A stretch of DNA of 64,000 bases, taken from positions 124,001 to 188,000 of the forward strand of contig JBBJLW010000003.1 of the NCBI GenBank assembly GCA_037720595.1. Direction: 5' to 3'. Position numbers and translations under genes: made by a program. Positions within the stretch are counted from its first letter, which is position 1; every line of letters starts with the position of its first letter. The DNA comes from Gaiellasilicea sp037720595. GTDB taxonomy: Bacteria > Actinomycetota > Thermoleophilia > Gaiellales > Gaiellaceae. Below are positions 18,050 through 25,820 of this stretch, piece after piece. The notes under the pieces were generated by a model, which had not been told where the DNA came from, ran no database searches, and worked only from the letters and a program-made list of their open reading frames with translations.

Positions 18050-19057
18050 ATGAATCCTCTGGACGACATTCGCGCCGGCGCGCGTCGAGTGAGAGACCAG
18101 CTCCGGCGCACCGCCGGCCCGGAGGTGGAGGAGTTCCTCTCCGACCGCTTCAGCCCCCGCTCGGAGCCGAGGTCGATGGCCGAGCTCCAAGCCGAGCTCG
18201 ACGACCTTGTCGGGCTCGAGACCGTCAAGGAGCAGGTGCGGGCGCTCGTGGCCTTCCTCGAGGTGCAGGCGCGGCGACTCGAGCACGGGCTGCCGGAGGT
18301 CGCCACGAGCCAGCATCTCGTCTTCCTCGGCAATCCGGGTACCGGCAAGACCACGGTCGCCCGCCTCCTCGCCGAGATGTACGGCTCGATGGGCCTCCTG
18401 AGAAAGGGTCATCTCGTCGAGGTCGACCGCGCGTCGCTCGTCGGACAGTACATCGGCCAGACCGCGATCAAGACCGACCGGGCGATTCGCCGCGCGCTCG
18501 ATGGCGTCCTCTTCGTCGACGAGGCCTACGCCCTCACACCCGGCGACGGTGACGGGAGAAACGACTTCGGAGCCGAGGCGGTCGAGACGCTGCTGAAACG
18601 GATGGAGGATCACCGCCACCGCCTCGTCGTGATCGTCGCGGGCTATCCGCGTCTGATGCGCGGCTTCCTCGACTCGAATCCGGGCCTGCGCTCGCGGTTC
18701 GCGCGCGAGCTCACGTTTCCCGACTACTCGAGCGACGACCTGCTCGCAATCACCCGCACGCTCGCCGCCGAGGCGGAATACGAGCTCGGCCCGGGAGCCG
18801 AGGACGCGCTCGAGCGGATCTTCGCGGGCGCGGTCCGTGGCGAGGGCTTCGGCAACGCGCGCTTTGCTCGCACGATCTTCGAGCAGGCCCTGAACCGGCA
18901 GGCGCTCAGGCTCGCCGCCATCGAGGGCGCGGAGCTGGCTGAGCTGGATCGCGAAGCTGTGAGCACGCTGACCGCGGAGGATCTCCTCGAGGCGGCGCAC
19001 TCGCTCGGCGAGGGCGCGGAGGCGCGGCCACGCCGTCGCCGCTGGCTCGGGACCTGA
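18050..19057 (+). CDS. CbbX/SpoVK-type AAA+ ATPase
   Basis: 335 residues. Walker A G-N-P-G-T-G-K-T-T (about 98-106), Walker B V-L-F-V-D-E-A-Y-A-L (about 157-166), and the arginine-finger region P-G-L-R-S-R-F. The N-terminal L-D-D-L-V-G-L-E-T-V-K-E-Q-V element is characteristic of CbbX, SpoVK and ESX EccA-type ATPases, which remodel protein complexes. No RuBisCO or ESX genes are nearby, so the client is unknown. Confidence 0.85.
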   Translation: MNPLDDIRAGARRVRDQLRRTAGPEVEEFLSDRFSPRSEPRSMAELQAELDDLVGLETVKEQVRALVAFLEVQARRLEHGLPEVATSQHLVFLGNPGTGKTTVARLLAEMYGSMGLLRKGHLVEVDRASLVGQYIGQTAIKTDRAIRRALDGVLFVDEAYALTPGDGDGRNDFGAEAVETLLKRMEDHRHRLVVIVAGYPRLMRGFLDSNPGLRSRFARELTFPDYSSDDLLAITRTLAAEAEYELGPGAEDALERIFAGAVRGEGFGNARFARTIFEQALNRQALRLAAIEGAELAELDREAVSTLTAEDLLEAAHSLGEGAEARPRRRRWLGT

Positions 19058-19093
19058 GCCTGGGTCTCCGCTTCGGTCGCGAACCGCTGGGTC

Positions 19094-19486
19094 TCAGGCC
19101 GTCGCGGTGATCGTGATTCCGCCGCGAGCCTTCTGCACGAGCGTCACGGTCACCCGTTCGGAACCGAGCTCCAGCGCGTTCGCCACGTCGTCGCGGATCT
19201 TCACCGCAAGCGCCTCGCAGAAGACGCCCTCGTTCCGGAACGAGGCGAGATAGAGCTTCAGCGACTTCGACTCGAGGCAGAGGCCCAGCGGCTCGAACTC
19301 GATCGTCGCGACGTACATGTCCGCCTGACCGGTGATCGGGCAGAGAGCGACGAGCTCGTCGCTCTCGAGCTCGACGAGCGCCACGCCCGGATTCGGAAAG
19401 GTCTCGAGACCGGCGTAGTGCTCGGAACCCGCGTGACCCAAAGCAACAAATACTGGTGCGGCGGACTCGGGGAGGGAGTCGCTCAT
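19094..19486 (-). CDS. queF: NADPH-dependent 7-cyano-7-deazaguanine reductase
   Basis: 130 residues, the short (type II, unimodular) QueF. The nucleophilic cysteine is in L-C-P-I-T-G-Q-A-D (about 49-57) and the QueF motif is E-S-K-S-L-K-L-Y (about 72-79). It reduces preQ0 to preQ1 in queuosine synthesis. No other deazaguanine genes (queC/D/E, tgt, queA) are in the window. It is transcribed divergently from a deoxyribosyltransferase-like gene with 17 bases between starts. Confidence 0.93.
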   Translation of the reverse strand: MSDSLPESAAPVFVALGHAGSEHYAGLETFPNPGVALVELESDELVALCPITGQADMYVATIEFEPLGLCLESKSLKLYLASFRNEGVFCEALAVKIRDDVANALELGSERVTVTLVQKARGGITITATA

Positions 19487-19503
19487 ATCCGTATCGTAGA
19501 CCC

Positions 19504-19878
19504 GTGCAGCGCGTCTACCTCGCCGGACCGCCGTTCGCGGAGGAGTATCGCGCCCGCGCGAGTGCGCTTCTGCTGAAGGCCGGCTGCGAGCCCGTCGATC
19601 CGATGCGACGCGATTTCCGCGGCGCCACGGAGGGCCGCGAGGCCGAGATCGTCGAGGGGGACCTCGCCGACATCGACTCGTGCGCGGCGGTGCTGGCCGA
19701 CTTCACCCGGCCGGACGAAGGGACTGCGATGGAGGCGTGGTACGCCCATAGCCGCGGGATCCCAGTCGTCGCCTACACGGGTGGGGAGCCGTCGCATCCG
19801 TGGACGGTCTACGTCAGCGACTCGGTGCACGCCGAGCTCGCAAGAGCCGTCGAGGCAGCCGCGTTACCAGCCTCATGA
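19504..19878 (+). CDS. Nucleoside 2-deoxyribosyltransferase-like protein
   Basis: 124 residues, GTG start. N-terminal R-V-Y-L-A-G-P-P-F and C-terminal G-T-A-M-E-A-W-Y-A-H-S-R-G-I-P-V-V-A-Y-T match the deoxyribosyltransferase fold that swaps bases on deoxynucleosides; D-S-C-A-A-V-L-A-D-F (about 59-68) is the usual middle element. The predicted catalytic Glu is in A-M-E-A-W. Substrate unproven; divergent partner of queF. Confidence 0.8.
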   Translation: MQRVYLAGPPFAEEYRARASALLLKAGCEPVDPMRRDFRGATEGREAEIVEGDLADIDSCAAVLADFTRPDEGTAMEAWYAHSRGIPVVAYTGGEPSHPWTVYVSDSVHAELARAVEAAALPAS

Positions 19879-19939
19879 GGTTTACCGTGATCGGCAGGGG
19901 CAACCTCGTCGGAGGCGAGCTGTAGCTTCGCGCCGCCGC

Positions 19940-20809
19940 TCAGCCGTCGAGCGCCCGCTGCACGGCTTCCTCGAACGAGGTCAGCTCGAAGGGAAGGAGG
20001 TTCCGCAGCCGCTCTTCGCGCGCGATCGTGGGGCTGCGGAGGCCCTCGACCAGCGGACGGGCCACGGACGCGTTGACGGGCGTCACGAGCTCGAGCCACA
20101 ACGCCGACAGCGCCGGCGTGAGCACCGGCACCTCGACGATGCGCGGCTTCCTGCCCAGCAACGCCGCGATCCGCTCGATCATCTGCCTGTAGGTCATCAC
20201 CTCGGGTCCGCCGGCGTCGAACGCCTTGCCGATCGCGTCGTCGTTGCCGGCGACGCCGGCCAGATATCGCGCGATGTCCTCGAGCGCGATCGGCTGCGTC
20301 GGCGTGGAGACCCAGCTCGGCGTGATCATCACGGGCAGCTTCTGGACGAGACCGAGGATCGTCTCGAAAGCGGCGCTGCCCTTCCCGATCACCATTGCGG
20401 CACGCAGCGTCGTCACGGGCACCCCGTCCGAGGCGAGACGCTCACCTGTCTCGCGACGGCTGCGCAGATGGGCCGACGCACCTGGGTCGTCGCCACCGAG
20501 TCCGCCGAGATAGACGATCTGACCCACGCCTGCGCGTGCGGCCTCTCGCGAGACATTCTCAGCCGCCTCGCGATCCTGCCGCTCGAAGTCGCGCGCACCG
20601 AGCGAATGGACGAGGTAGTAGGCGACGTCAGCTCCGTCGAGCGCCTCGGCGACACCCTCGCCCGAGCAGACGTCGGCTTCGATCCACCGGCTCCCGTCTT
20701 CGGGGTCGTGCGGTCCGCGCGAGACGGCCACGACGTCGTGCTCGGTGCGGAGCAGCGGCAGGAGCTCCTGTCCAATCACCCCTGTCGACCCGAAGACCGT
20801 CGCTCTCAT
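19940..20809 (-). CDS. NAD(P)-binding atypical SDR (NmrA/YbjT-like)
   Basis: 289 residues. N-terminal Rossmann motif G-S-T-G-V-I-G (7-13), then Y-L-V-H-S-L-G near 66-72, I-V-Y-L-G-G-L-G-G-D-D and R-A-A-M-V-I-G-K-G-S, the pattern of YbjT-like oxidoreductases. The start overlaps the stop of the unknown upstream gene (ATGA), so it is the last gene of the suf operon run. Its reaction is unknown. Confidence 0.8.
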   Translation of the reverse strand: MRATVFGSTGVIGQELLPLLRTEHDVVAVSRGPHDPEDGSRWIEADVCSGEGVAEALDGADVAYYLVHSLGARDFERQDREAAENVSREAARAGVGQIVYLGGLGGDDPGASAHLRSRRETGERLASDGVPVTTLRAAMVIGKGSAAFETILGLVQKLPVMITPSWVSTPTQPIALEDIARYLAGVAGNDDAIGKAFDAGGPEVMTYRQMIERIAALLGRKPRIVEVPVLTPALSALWLELVTPVNASVARPLVEGLRSPTIAREERLRNLLPFELTSFEEAVQRALDG

Positions 20810-21330
20810 TTCGCGCGCCCCCGCACAAGCAGCTCGAAGTAGCGGCGGCTGACGGCGGCGTGGAACGGGCTCTGGCCTTTCGCATACAGGGCTCCCGTCC
20901 ACCACGGCGCTCCGGCGCGCGCGGCCAGTCGGGGCAGGTACTCCTCGACGGTGACGCTGAGCTCGTGCTCGCCGCCATCGGCACGCTGCGCCAGCATGAC
21001 CGAGCCGCCTGCCCGCAACGCGAGCAGACCACCCGCGATTGCGTAACGACACAAGACGATGCCGTCCGCGTATTCCAGCTCAGGTGGCCCGAATCTGAGC
21101 AGAGTCGCACCCCCCAGCAAACGCAGGCGGCCTCCATCGGCACCCCACGTCGCGCGGACGCCGCCACGGGTGAAACCGTCGACGGCCTGCCAGTAGGTGA
21201 CGCCGAGCCAGCGTGCGCCCGCTTCGGAGGCCTCGGCAACAGGCTCTGCCACGAGCACACGTTGCCGGGACTCGAAGCCGCCGGAGTCGAGCACCCGCTC
21301 GGTCGTCTCCCAGCCGTGAAGACCGGTCAC
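20806..21330 (-). CDS. Uncharacterised protein of the suf operon tail
   Basis: 174 residues, not recognised. It has no signal peptide. Features: W-L-G-V-T-Y-W-Q-A-V-D-G-F (about 41-53), alternating beta-like stretches, and a C-terminal A-K-G-Q-S-P-F-H-A-A-V-S-R-R-Y-F helix that resembles the end of SRPBCC/DUF2867-type domains fused to YbjT-like SDRs elsewhere. Since the next gene is such an SDR and overlaps it by four bases, the two may be a split version of that fusion; this is inference. It begins five bases after the sufD stop. Confidence 0.6.
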   Translation of the reverse strand: MTGLHGWETTERVLDSGGFESRQRVLVAEPVAEASEAGARWLGVTYWQAVDGFTRGGVRATWGADGGRLRLLGGATLLRFGPPELEYADGIVLCRYAIAGGLLALRAGGSVMLAQRADGGEHELSVTVEEYLPRLAARAGAPWWTGALYAKGQSPFHAAVSRRYFELLVRGRAK

Positions 21331-21335
21331 CCCGG

Positions 21336-22502
21336 CTACGCCTGCGGGATGCGAGCCTCGAGCGCGGCCCCGAGCGCCTCGCGCACCGGCTCCAGCTCGA
21401 TCCGGTCGAGCACGTCCTGGAAGAAGCCGCGGACGATCATCCGCTCGGCCTCCTGGCGCGAGAGGCCGCGGGCCATCAGGTAGAAGAGCTGCTCGCGATC
21501 GACCTGGCCGAGCGTGGCGCCATGGGTGCAGCGGACGTCGTTCGCCAGGATCTCGAGGCCCGGGATCGAGTCTGCATGGGCGGTCTTCGACAGGAGCAGG
21601 TTCCGGTTCTCCTGGTAGGCGTTCGTCTTTTGCGCGTCCTTCTCGACCCGGATCATCCCGCGCCAGACCGCGCTCGAGTTGTCTCGCAGCGCGCCCTTGA
21701 AGGCAAAGTCAGAGGTCGTATTCGGAGCGATGTGCTCCTGGAAGGTGTCGTAGTCGAGGTGCTGTGTCCCATCCGCGAAGTAGGCGCCCGTGACCCGCGA
21801 GGTCGCGCCCGGCCCGGCGAGGTCGTTCTGGATCCGAATCTTGCCTTTCTTCGAGCCGAAGCCGCCGGCGACCCAGTCGAGCTCGGCATCGCGCTCGACG
21901 CGCGCGTGGTGCGTGCCGAAGTGCCAGGTCTCCTGCGAGGTCGACTGCACCGAGACGTACTCGACCTTCGCGCCCTGTTCGACGACGATCTCGACCGCCG
22001 CGTTGACGTAGCCCGAGAGCTCCGGCGAAGTGGAGACGTACTCCTCGATCACCGTGAACGAGCTTTCCGGCTCGGCGACGACGAGCAGCCGCCAGAAGAG
22101 CGAGCCGCCCTCGACCGAGTTGACGATGCGGACGTAGAGCGGCTGCTCGAGTCGCACGCCCTTCGGGACGTGCACCAGCAGCCCGTGCTCCCACATCGCC
22201 GCGTTGTGCGCGGCGAACTTCTCGTCGGAGCCGACGAGCTCGCCGAGCCGCGGGTGGTCGGCGAGCTTCTCGAAGCGGATGCCTTCCGGGACGCGCTCGA
22301 GCTCGATTCCGCCCTCGGAGACGCGAACGATTCCGGCCGCCTCCAGCTCCAGCATCCCGGGGGCGCTCGCGATCCCGCTGGCGCCGTTCGCGGAGAACGA
22401 CTCGGGGTCGAAGCCCTTAAGGTTCGTGAAGCGCCACGACTCGTCCGAGGTGGTCGGCATCCGCAGCGCGCGGTAGCGCTCGAGCAGCTCGAGCCTAGCC
22501 AC
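21336..22502 (-). CDS. sufD: FeS cluster assembly protein SufD
   Basis: 388 residues with the SufB/SufD right-handed beta-helix: E-S-W-R-F-T-N-L near 21-28, G-A-x-V-E-Y-V-S-V-Q (about 190-200), A-F-K-G-x-L, Q-x-N-x-L-L-L-S and the C-terminal D-D/N-D-V-R-C-T-H-G-A-T-L-G motif followed by F-Y-L-M-A-R-G-L. SufD pairs with SufB on the SufC2 dimer to build Fe-S clusters. GTG 22502 overlaps the end of the preceding VOC gene by eight bases, deciding the start. Confidence 0.93.
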   Translation of the reverse strand: MARLELLERYRALRMPTTSDESWRFTNLKGFDPESFSANGASGIASAPGMLELEAAGIVRVSEGGIELERVPEGIRFEKLADHPRLGELVGSDEKFAAHNAAMWEHGLLVHVPKGVRLEQPLYVRIVNSVEGGSLFWRLLVVAEPESSFTVIEEYVSTSPELSGYVNAAVEIVVEQGAKVEYVSVQSTSQETWHFGTHHARVERDAELDWVAGGFGSKKGKIRIQNDLAGPGATSRVTGAYFADGTQHLDYDTFQEHIAPNTTSDFAFKGALRDNSSAVWRGMIRVEKDAQKTNAYQENRNLLLSKTAHADSIPGLEILANDVRCTHGATLGQVDREQLFYLMARGLSRQEAERMIVRGFFQDVLDRIELEPVREALGAALEARIPQA

Positions 22503-22851
22503 GAGGCGCGTATCTCCGGTGGAGGATGAGCACGTTGCCGTCCGAATCCTTGACGAAGCCCATGTGACAGACACCCGTGTCCTCGAACCCGATTACGTCG
22601 GCGCCGGTCGCGCGCACCTCCTCTACCGCCGCCGGAACGTCGGCGACGCGGAGCGCAATCCCGGCGGCGTTCGGATGGAACGGCTCGCCGTCCGCCTCCG
22701 GGTTCCAGAACGAGAGCGTCAGATTTGGCGCCTCGATCTCGCCCCCGGTGAACTCGCTCACGGGCAGGCCGAGCACCTCGGAGTACCACGCAACCGCGCG
22801 CCCGACATCACGCGTCGGCACCGACACGAAATCCACCTGCTCGACCTGCAT
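22495..22851 (-). CDS. VOC-superfamily protein 1 of the suf operon
   Basis: 118 residues, one VOC domain: V-D-F-V-S-V-P-T-R-D opening, A-W-Y-S-E-V-L-G-L-P near 24-33, I-A-L-R-V-A-D-V in the middle, and C-terminal D-T-G-V-C-H-M-G-F-V-K-D-S-D-G-N. The last segment is nearly identical in the two genes upstream, so the three are tandem paralogues. ATG overlaps the stop of VOC 2 (TGATG) and its end overlaps sufD. Confidence 0.88.
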   Translation of the reverse strand: MQVEQVDFVSVPTRDVGRAVAWYSEVLGLPVSEFTGGEIEAPNLTLSFWNPEADGEPFHPNAAGIALRVADVPAAVEEVRATGADVIGFEDTGVCHMGFVKDSDGNVLILHRRYAPRG

Positions 22852-23219
22852 CACTCGTGGGATGCGTAGCGCCGGTGCAGCATCAGCGCGTTGCCGTCTG
22901 GATCCTTGAAGAAGGCCATGTGGCAGACGTTCGTGTCCAGGATCTCGCCCTCGAAGACGACCCCGGCCGCTTCGAGCTTCGCGCGCCCCTCGGCGACGTC
23001 GGGAACGCGGAGCGCGATGTGCGAGGTGTGCGGCGCGAACGTGGCGCCGATCGCCGTTGGGTCGACGAGGTAGAGGCTGACGTTGCCTGTCTCGAACTCG
23101 AGCCAGCCGGCTTCCGGGTTCGGGCAATGGAGCCCGAGCGTCTCGCCGTAGAACTTCTTGGCCCGCTCCATGTCCGCCACCGGCACGGACACGAAGTCCG
23201 TCCGCTCGACGGTGATCAC
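22851..23219 (-). CDS. VOC-superfamily protein 2 of the suf operon
   Basis: 122 residues, GTG start overlapping the stop of VOC 3 (GTGA). T-D-F-V-S-V-P-V-A-D, K-K-F-Y-G-E-T-L-G-L, H-I-A-L-R-V-P-D-V and T-N-V-C-H-M-A-F-F-K-D-P-D-G-N-A match the family. Possible metal ligands are the His of H-I-A-L and the Glu/His positions of the terminal strands, but no substrate is indicated. Confidence 0.88.
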   Translation of the reverse strand: MITVERTDFVSVPVADMERAKKFYGETLGLHCPNPEAGWLEFETGNVSLYLVDPTAIGATFAPHTSHIALRVPDVAEGRAKLEAAGVVFEGEILDTNVCHMAFFKDPDGNALMLHRRYASHE

Positions 23220-23605
23220 GAGTCGCTGCGCCCCGGCTCGCGCGGCGCGTAGCGGTGGTGGAGCATCAGGGCATTGCCGTCGGGATCCTCGAAGAACGCC
23301 ATGTAGCAGACGCCCGTGTCGAAGGTCTCGCCGACGAACTCGACGCCCTTCGTCTCGAGCTCGGAGCGCGCGGCGACCATGTCCTCGACGTGCAGCGCGA
23401 GGTGCGCGGTCTTCTGCGGCGCGAACTCCATCCCGAACGTGGTCGGCTCGTAGATCCCGCAGCACGTCTGACCGACCCAGAACTCGGCGTCGCCGGTCTC
23501 GTCGGGTCGCAGCCCCAGCGTGTCGACGTAGAAGACCCGCGATCGCTTCCAGTCGGTGGACGGCACGGCGACGAAGTCGAAGCCCGTGACCGGGCTAGCC
23601 AACAC
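23216..23605 (-). CDS. VOC-superfamily protein 3 of the suf operon
   Basis: 129 residues from GTG 23605; the next codon is TTG and could also serve. F-D-F-V-A-V-P-S-T-D, R-V-F-Y-V-D-T-L-G-L, H-L-A-L-H-V-E-D-M and T-G-V-C-Y-M-A-F-F-E-D-P-D-G-N-A. It carries an extra C-terminal R-E-P-G-R-S-D-S tail. The start lies 11 bases inside the sufB end, so it is translated as part of the suf transcript. Confidence 0.87.
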   Translation of the reverse strand: MLASPVTGFDFVAVPSTDWKRSRVFYVDTLGLRPDETGDAEFWVGQTCCGIYEPTTFGMEFAPQKTAHLALHVEDMVAARSELETKGVEFVGETFDTGVCYMAFFEDPDGNALMLHHRYAPREPGRSDS

Positions 23606-25010
23606 TGCCCTCCATCTGGAGCTGGATCAGCCGGTTCATCTCGACGGCGTACTCGAGCGGCAGCTCCTTCGTGATCGGCTCGACGAAGCCGGAGACGATC
23701 ATCGCGGAGGCCTCGGACTCGGTCAGGCCGCGGCTCATCAGGTAGAAGAGCTGCTCCTCCCCGATCTTGGAGACGGTCGCCTCGTGGCCGAGATCGACCT
23801 CGCTCTCGTCCACCTGGATGTACGGGTAGGTGTCGGAGCGCGACTCCTCGTCGAGGATCAGCGCATCGCAGACCACCTTTGACTTCGCCCCGACGGCGCC
23901 CTTCGCGACCTCGAGCAGTCCGCGATAACCGGCCCGGCCGCCGTTCTTCGAGATCGACTTGGAGGTGATCACGGACGTGGTCTTGGGCGCGACGTGGACG
24001 ACCTTGCCGCCCGCGTCCTGGTGCTGGCCCTTGCCCGCGAACGCGATCGAGAGCACCTCCCCGTGGGCGCGCGGGCCCATCAGCCAGATCGCCGGATACT
24101 TCATCGTCAGCTTCGAGCCGAGGTTCCCGTCCACCCACTCCATCGTCGCGTCCTCGTAGGCGATCGCGCGCTTGGTGACGAGGTTGAAGACGTTGTTCGA
24201 CCAGTTCTGGATCGTCGTGTAGCGGCAGCGCCCACGCGGCTTGACCACGATCTCGACGACCGCGGAGTGGAGCGAGTCGGACGAGTAGATCGGCGCGGTG
24301 CAGCCCTCGACGTAGTGCACGTAGGCGTCCTCGTCGACGATGATCAGCGTCCGCTCGAACTGGCCCATGTTCTCCGCGTTGATCCGGAAATAGGCCTGGA
24401 GCGGCAGCTCGATCTTGACGCCCGGCGGCACGTAGATGAACGAGCCACCCGACCAGACGGCCGAGTTCAGCGCCGCGAACTTGTTGTCGTTCTGCGGAAT
24501 GATCGTGCCGATGTACTGCTTGACCACGTCCTCGTGCTCACGCAGGGCGGTGTCCATGTCGAGGAAGAGCACGCCCTTCGCCTCGAGGTCGGCCTGGAGC
24601 TTGTGGTAGACGACCTCCGATTCGTACTGGGCCCCGACCCCGGCGAGGTACTTCTTCTCCGCCTCGGGGATCCCGAGCTTGTCCCAGGTGTCGAGGATGT
24701 CCGCCGGTAGGTCTTCCCAGTTCTTCGCCTGCTTCTCGGTCGGCTTGATGTAGTAGTAGATGTTGTCGAAGTCGATCTCGGCGACATTGCCGCCCCAGGT
24801 CGGCAGCGGGCGCGCGAAGAAGTAGTCGAGCGAGCGGTGCCGGAACTTGCGCATCCAGTCGGGCTCCTGCTTGTGCTCGGCGATCGCCTCGACCACCTCG
24901 TGCGAGATCCCGCGACCCGACTTGAAGAAGTAGTTCTCCGCCTCGTCCGAGTTCTTGAAGCCGAACTGGTACTCGTCGCGAATCCCGCGGACGATCTCCG
25001 TTTCGCTCAT
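23595..25010 (-). CDS. sufB: FeS cluster assembly protein SufB
   Basis: 471 residues, normal length. Scaffold subunit of SufBC2D. Conserved elements: Y-Q-F-G-F near 14-18, the E-S-E-V-V-Y region, the beta-helix centre with V-E-G-C-T-A-P (about 234-240), R-x-x-Y-T-T-I-Q-N-W-S, and near the C-terminus the A-x-V-S-K-I-G-E-E-Q-L-F-Y-L-M-S-R-G-L segment. In SufB of other bacteria a cysteine near this end receives sulfur; here the corresponding region reads H-E-A-T-V-S, so the acceptor is probably the V-E-G-C cysteine. ATGA overlap with sufC. Confidence 0.94.
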   Translation of the reverse strand: MSETEIVRGIRDEYQFGFKNSDEAENYFFKSGRGISHEVVEAIAEHKQEPDWMRKFRHRSLDYFFARPLPTWGGNVAEIDFDNIYYYIKPTEKQAKNWEDLPADILDTWDKLGIPEAEKKYLAGVGAQYESEVVYHKLQADLEAKGVLFLDMDTALREHEDVVKQYIGTIIPQNDNKFAALNSAVWSGGSFIYVPPGVKIELPLQAYFRINAENMGQFERTLIIVDEDAYVHYVEGCTAPIYSSDSLHSAVVEIVVKPRGRCRYTTIQNWSNNVFNLVTKRAIAYEDATMEWVDGNLGSKLTMKYPAIWLMGPRAHGEVLSIAFAGKGQHQDAGGKVVHVAPKTTSVITSKSISKNGGRAGYRGLLEVAKGAVGAKSKVVCDALILDEESRSDTYPYIQVDESEVDLGHEATVSKIGEEQLFYLMSRGLTESEASAMIVSGFVEPITKELPLEYAVEMNRLIQLQMEGSVG

Positions 25011-25783
25011 GCGGCCACCTCTTCCTTCGGCATGAAGGCATCGTAGCCTTCGGCCTCGAGGCGGTGCGCAAGCTCCGGGCCCCCGCTCTCGACGATCCGG
25101 CCGCCCACGAAGACATGGACGTAGTCGGGCGTCACATAGTTGAGGATTCGCTGGTAATGCGTGATCACGAGCGCGCCCATCTCCGAGCTGACGAGCTCGT
25201 TGACGCCGTTCGCGACGATCCGCAGCGCGTCGATGTCGAGCCCGGAATCGGTCTCGTCGAGAATCGCGATCTTCGGCTGGAGGAGCGCCATCTGGAGAAT
25301 CTCGACGCGCTTCTTCTCGCCGCCCGAGAAGCCGTCGTTCAGGTAGCGCGAGGCGAGCTCGCGCGGCACCTTGAGACGCTCCATCGCGGCGAGGATCTCG
25401 GTGCGGAACTCCTTGACCGGGATCGGATCGTCCTGGCCGCCGTTCTTGGCTTTCCGGATCGCGTTGATCGCGCTCCGGAGGAAGCTCGTGACGGTGACGC
25501 CCGGGATCGCATGCGGGTACTGGAAGGCGAGGAAGAGGCCGCGCTGGGCGCGCACGTCAGCGCCCTCCTCGACGATGTTCTTGCCGTCGAGCAGGATCTC
25601 GCCCGCGGTGACCTCGTACGACGGATGTCCCATCAGCGCGTACGCGAGCGTCGACTTGCCGGAGCCATTAGGGCCCATGATCGCGTGCTTCTCGTTCAGG
25701 TCGACGGAGAGGTCGACGCCCTTCACGATCTCGGTGCCGTCCTCGAGCGCGACGTGCAGATTCTTCAGTTCCAGGAACGCCAA
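25007..25783 (-). CDS. sufC: Fe-S cluster assembly ATPase SufC
   Basis: 258 residues. ABC-type ATPase: Walker A G-P-N-G-S-G-K-S-T (about 38-46), Q-loop F-Q-Y-P, signature F-S-G-G-E-K-K-R, Walker B A-I-L-D-E-T-D-S-G-L-D-I-D-A typical of SufC. The TTG at 25783 is chosen because AGAGGAG stands at the right distance before it; another TTG ten codons upstream has none. First gene of sufC-sufB-VOC3-VOC2-VOC1-sufD-unknown-SDR. Confidence 0.94.
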   Translation of the reverse strand: MAFLELKNLHVALEDGTEIVKGVDLSVDLNEKHAIMGPNGSGKSTLAYALMGHPSYEVTAGEILLDGKNIVEEGADVRAQRGLFLAFQYPHAIPGVTVTSFLRSAINAIRKAKNGGQDDPIPVKEFRTEILAAMERLKVPRELASRYLNDGFSGGEKKRVEILQMALLQPKIAILDETDSGLDIDALRIVANGVNELVSSEMGALVITHYQRILNYVTPDYVHVFVGGRIVESGGPELAHRLEAEGYDAFMPKEEVAA

Positions 25784-25820
25784 AGCTTGTGACTCCTCTT
25801 TTCGCAGCGGCAAGCCGGAA

